From Phascolomyces articulosus (taxonomy: Eukaryota; Mucoromycota; Mucoromycetes; Mucorales; Lichtheimiaceae): 64,000 bases of DNA. A model generated the notes under the pieces. The model searched no databases and was not told the DNA's origin. It worked only from the letters and a program-made list of their open reading frames with translations. Location of the stretch: assembly GCA_025677815.1 (NCBI GenBank), contig JAIXMP010000004.1:1-64000 (forward strand), in the 5' to 3' direction. Each line of letters begins with the position of its first letter. Position 1 is the stretch's first letter. Below, piece by piece: positions 60,954 to 64,000 of the stretch. Both the position numbers and the translations under genes were made by a program.

Positions 60954-62431
60954 ATGGTGAATACACCTCCTTGTCGTCGTCGTTTTACTCAACAACATCA
61001 ACAACTACAACTACAACAGCAACAGCAACAACAACAACAAAAAGATACATGTACTCTCATTCCTTTTACTCATAAAGTCGGTGGTCATGTTGCCATGTTT
61101 AAATTAACTTCCAATGGGGCCATTTGTAAAGATGTCACAGCGACTAAAGAACAATCCTTTTATGAAGATTTACAATACCATACTCAATTCTTACCTTTTA
61201 TCCCCCGCTATATGGGTGTGATTCGTTTACCGTGTGAAAAATCAACTCCTTCTATTTCTACTTCTTTACCCACCACTACTTCAAATACTTCAACTACTAC
61301 TACAACTACTTCATCATCACCTCAATTACCCACGATCTCACATTGTCGTCAACGAAAAAAATCCATTCATTACACCTCAGATGGTTCTTCTTCTCCTTCT
61401 TCACTTGATTTATATTTCGATGAAGAGGAAGATTCATTGGATGATGATGAAGAAGAAGAGGATGATGAAAAACTTATTCATATGAATGAGAAACATGTGG
61501 AACATCGGCGGACTTTTCCGATCCATCCGGAACAACAACTTCCAAGTACTTCTTCTAAGATTGTATTGGATAGAATTCGTATTGCATTAAATAAACGAAA
61601 CAACATGAACAATCGACTCCTTACGGATAAGGGGATAGGCCAGGAATTTATTGTCATTGAAGATTTAACGGTCAATATGAAGAAACCTTGTGTTTTGGAT
61701 CTAAAAATGGGTACACGACAACATGGTGTCTATGCTTCTGCGGCTAAAAGGGCAAGTCAGACATTAAAATGTGAACATTCAACCAGTCGTTCTTTGGGTG
61801 TTCGTATGTGTGGTATGCAGGTAAAAAAGAAGTTTTTATTATCGCATGATTTATTTTTATATCATCATCATTCACTGAACGCATACATGACATTTTTTTT
61901 TAGGTTTACAAAATAAATCGACATGCATATGACGTGCAGGATAAATACGTTGGTCGAAAGTTGACTTTCAAGGCATTTCATGAAACTTTACGTTATTTTT
62001 TACATGATGGTCATCAACTTTTAATTCAACATATTCCTGCATTACTGCGAAAGTTAAGACGATTAGCATTATTGATTCGTTCTTTACCTGGTTATCGTTT
62101 CTTTGGGTCCAGTTTATTAATCATTTATGATGGTCTGGATGCTTCGTGTCCTATTGATCTACGAATCATTGATTTTGCTCATTGTGTTACTTTAAAAGAA
62201 ATGCAAACTAGGATTCAAGATATGAATTGGCCCCCGGAACGTCCAGATGGACCTGATCTTGGATACCTTTTAGGTATTCAGACTTTAATTGATTCTTTTG
62301 AACAAATGTATCATTCTTATTCTGCATCATCATCACCATCATCACCTACTACTACTTCTTCCCCTACTCTTTCCAATACTACTACTACTACTACTACATC
62401 CAATACTATTACTACTACTTCTTTTTCATAA
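60954..62431 (+). CDS. KCS1: Inositol polyphosphate kinase, KCS1/IP6K type
   Basis: Makes inositol pyrophosphates from InsP6. Exons 60954-61820 and 61904-62431 join to 464 residues (yeast Kcs1 is 1050, human IP6Ks about 430). After a polyglutamine patch comes [15 protein letters not shown], as in IP6 kinases. The inositol-binding signature is [14 protein letters not shown] (P245, D249, K251, G253). ATP-site motifs are SSLLIIYDG (about 358) and LRIIDFAH (Asp379). An insertion of about 100 residues in the N-lobe is Ser/Thr-rich and then acidic ([10 protein letters not shown]). The last 45 residues are a Ser/Thr tail coded by ACT-type repeats. IPMK/Arg82 is the alternative, but the N-terminal VGGH motif and the MGTRQHG form favour KCS1. 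Confidence 0.92.
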
Positions 62432-62741
62432 CACTATATACAAAAAAATACCCCCCATGCTTTCACACTCTTTTTTTATCTTTTCTTCTTCTTGTGATAT
62501 ATTTTCTTTCATCCTTGTTCCCTCCCTCCCCCTTTTTTTTTATTTCTTCCTTTTCAAATGTACTTAATTTTTTCTTCTTTTAATCGTGTATCTATTTCTT
62601 TTCCTCCTTTTTTTTTCCTTTCTTTCAATTGTTTTTTAATTTGTTTCAATAAAGTTTCACGTTGATTCATTTTTGACGATCATTCTTATTATATTATAAT
62701 AAAAAAAGGACCATTAATCTTTCTTTCTGTCAAACAATATC
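62432..62741. other. Pyrimidine-rich intergenic region
   Basis: C/T-rich on the plus strand; contains the KCS1 3' flank and the promoter of the next gene. No coding sequence seen. Confidence 0.45.
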
Positions 62742-63269
62742 ATGAGTTCTCAATCACAGAAACAAGATCAACGAGGAGAAAAAGATCAACAAGAACAAAG
62801 CAACTTGTTGGATAAAGTTCAATCCTTGGATGATAATGAAGTTCGTAATCGTGTACAAGCTATCATTCATGATCGTAATCATCGATTTCAAGGTATATAT
62901 ATATATATATATATTCATGAGAATAAAATGGTTAAAAGAAAAGTACTGATCAATAAGATAGAATCTGTCACTAAAATGTATGATATTTTACAACAAGTGG
63001 TCAACTTGATTCAACAATTTGCAACAGCACAAGATCAACTCATGTTACAAGAATTGGAAAATGAATTGGAAGGTATTCATATCATGGAATCACAACAAGG
63101 TTACTATTCTTTTATTTTTATGATGACTGATAGATAGTGTGGGTATTAATTCTATATATATATATATATAATAGAACGTTTACGTGATCAAATTGTTCGA
63201 TTTATCCGTGCCACTTCCTCTTCATTTCAAGAAATCTTTAATGAATCACCTACCCCACCCAACTTATAA
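62742..63269 (+). CDS. Small coiled-coil protein, 127 residues, unknown
   Basis: Exons 62742-62892, 62962-63099 and 63175-63269 join in phase (each intron has GT and TAG ends). The N-terminal 25 residues are polar (Gln, Lys, Glu). The rest looks entirely helical, with heptad-like hydrophobics through MYDILQQVVNLIQQF and a second helix ending SSSFQEIF. It has no signal peptide or zinc ligands. I do not recognise the family. Small coiled-coil subunits of large complexes have this look, but no specific complex is suggested. It is convergent with DR1, with 185 bp between stops. Confidence 0.7.
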
Positions 63270-63454
63270 ATCATCTGTAGCAAGAAAAAAAAAATAATCA
63301 ACAACAGATGAAAATCCTACTTTATTTTCTCACTCTCACTTTCGACCTTGATGAAATTCCGTATATTGCATCCATCGTGTGTTATAATAAAAATAAATAA
63401 AAAAAGACTGTGATATGTAGATTATGTATATATAGCTTTGTAAAATAAAATAAA

Positions 63455-64000
63455 TTATTGTTGTGCTTCAAATTTCAAACGTGATTGTTCAAACAATAAT
63501 TCTTGTTGTCTTAATAATTCTTCTTCTGATATGCCTGTCTTTTCTAATCGTGAACTACGTTTATCTCGATCCTAGATATATACGTCATCCATGTATGAGT
63601 CAATAATACATCCAATTGACACACCCTAAATGCTCTTTTTTTAAAGATAGATATTTATATACCTTTTGTTGTTGTCGATGTTCTTTATACACTTCTTCTA
63701 CATCATCCACATATTCTTCAAATCCAAGTTCTTTTAATGCCGAAACAATATGTTCACCTGCAATGGTCTTTTTAGCTTCTCTATCCGCTATATCATTTGA
63801 TTCCGAAGCAATCAAATGTATAAATTCTATATGACGCGTACGTTGTTGTTATCTTGTTTAGTAGAAGATAAAAAAAATTACTTTCTTTTCTTTTTTTTTC
63901 CACTTCAAAAAGGGAGGGTTATCTTTATTACCAACGCATGAATCAATAAGTAAATCTCGAGCTTCTTTGGTACATACGATATCATTTGGCATCATTTCAC
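63455..64000 (-). CDS. DR1: NC2-beta/DR1 histone-fold transcription repressor (partial)
   Basis: Binds TBP with NC2-alpha and controls RNA polymerase II transcription. Exons on the minus strand: beyond 64000 to 63932, 63826-63663 and 63571-63455; the N-terminus lies outside the window. Seen features: KEARDLLIDSC, then EFIHLIASESNDIADREAKKT of the histone fold (compare EFIHLISSEANEI in human DR1), ISGEHI-like GEHIVSALKELGFEEY, and SSRLEKTGISEEELLRQQ after the fold, which matches the human RRKASSRLENLGIPEEELLRQQ region. The chain ends soon after this, so the long Gln/Ala-rich and acidic tail of human DR1 is missing, as in several fungi. Confidence 0.93.

Overview
This window is nuclear DNA of a filamentous fungus, most likely a mucoralean member of the Mucoromycota. 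It is AT-rich, with long A/T and TA tracts between genes. Its genes carry many short GT-AG introns (often starting GTAAGT or GTATGT and ending TATAG or TTTAG). The encoded proteins are recognisably fungal. No bacterial-style operons, CRISPR arrays, rRNA or tRNA genes were seen. The genus cannot be fixed from sequence alone.

Layout from left to right. At 1-709 lies a broken gene with a GIY-YIG-like tail. At 1.8-3.7 kb is an unrecognised coiled-coil protein (minus). At 4.2-12.5 kb is the type III phosphatidylinositol 4-kinase STT4 (25 exons, minus), followed by a mitochondrial MidA/NDUFAF7-type methyltransferase (12.6-14.3 kb, minus) and a divergent Ahp1-type peroxiredoxin (14.8-15.7 kb, plus). 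At 16.4-24 kb are a ZMAT5/U11-U12 20K-like minor-spliceosome protein, an unknown 216-residue protein, the RING protein RBX1, the exosome subunit RRP45 and the branched-chain dehydrogenase E2. At 24.0-28.3 kb is Mediator subunit MED25 with very long polyglutamine tracts. A LINE relic fills 28.6-30.0 kb, then come a small cysteine-containing secreted protein (31.1-31.8 kb) and the spliceosomal cyclophilin PPIH (32.4-33.4 kb, minus).

At 33.8-43.5 kb is an IRA/neurofibromin RasGAP (17 exons, minus). A gene-poor stretch with two coding-like scraps follows. At 46.6-51.4 kb are TRAPPC4/Trs23, mitochondrial ribosomal protein mL43 and the nucleolar rRNA-processing factor MRD1. At 51.8-53.5 kb is an intronless HET-domain protein, followed by 4.2 kb without genes but with a degenerate 9-bp minisatellite. 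The right end holds an OPI1-like regulator, a KCS1-type inositol polyphosphate kinase, a small coiled-coil protein and the C-terminal part of NC2-beta/DR1, which runs off the window.

Most genes are independent housekeeping genes. Two themes stand out. Several genes split or isolate the start codon with an intron: MRD1 (AT|G), the peroxiredoxin (ATG|), STT4 (ATGGC|) and ZMAT5 (13 nt first exon). Also, three genes of phosphoinositide and inositol signalling (STT4, OPI1, KCS1) lie in one 58-kb interval, with OPI1 and KCS1 adjacent. Exon structures were built by hand from splice motifs, reading-frame phase and remembered family patterns; none has been checked with transcripts.
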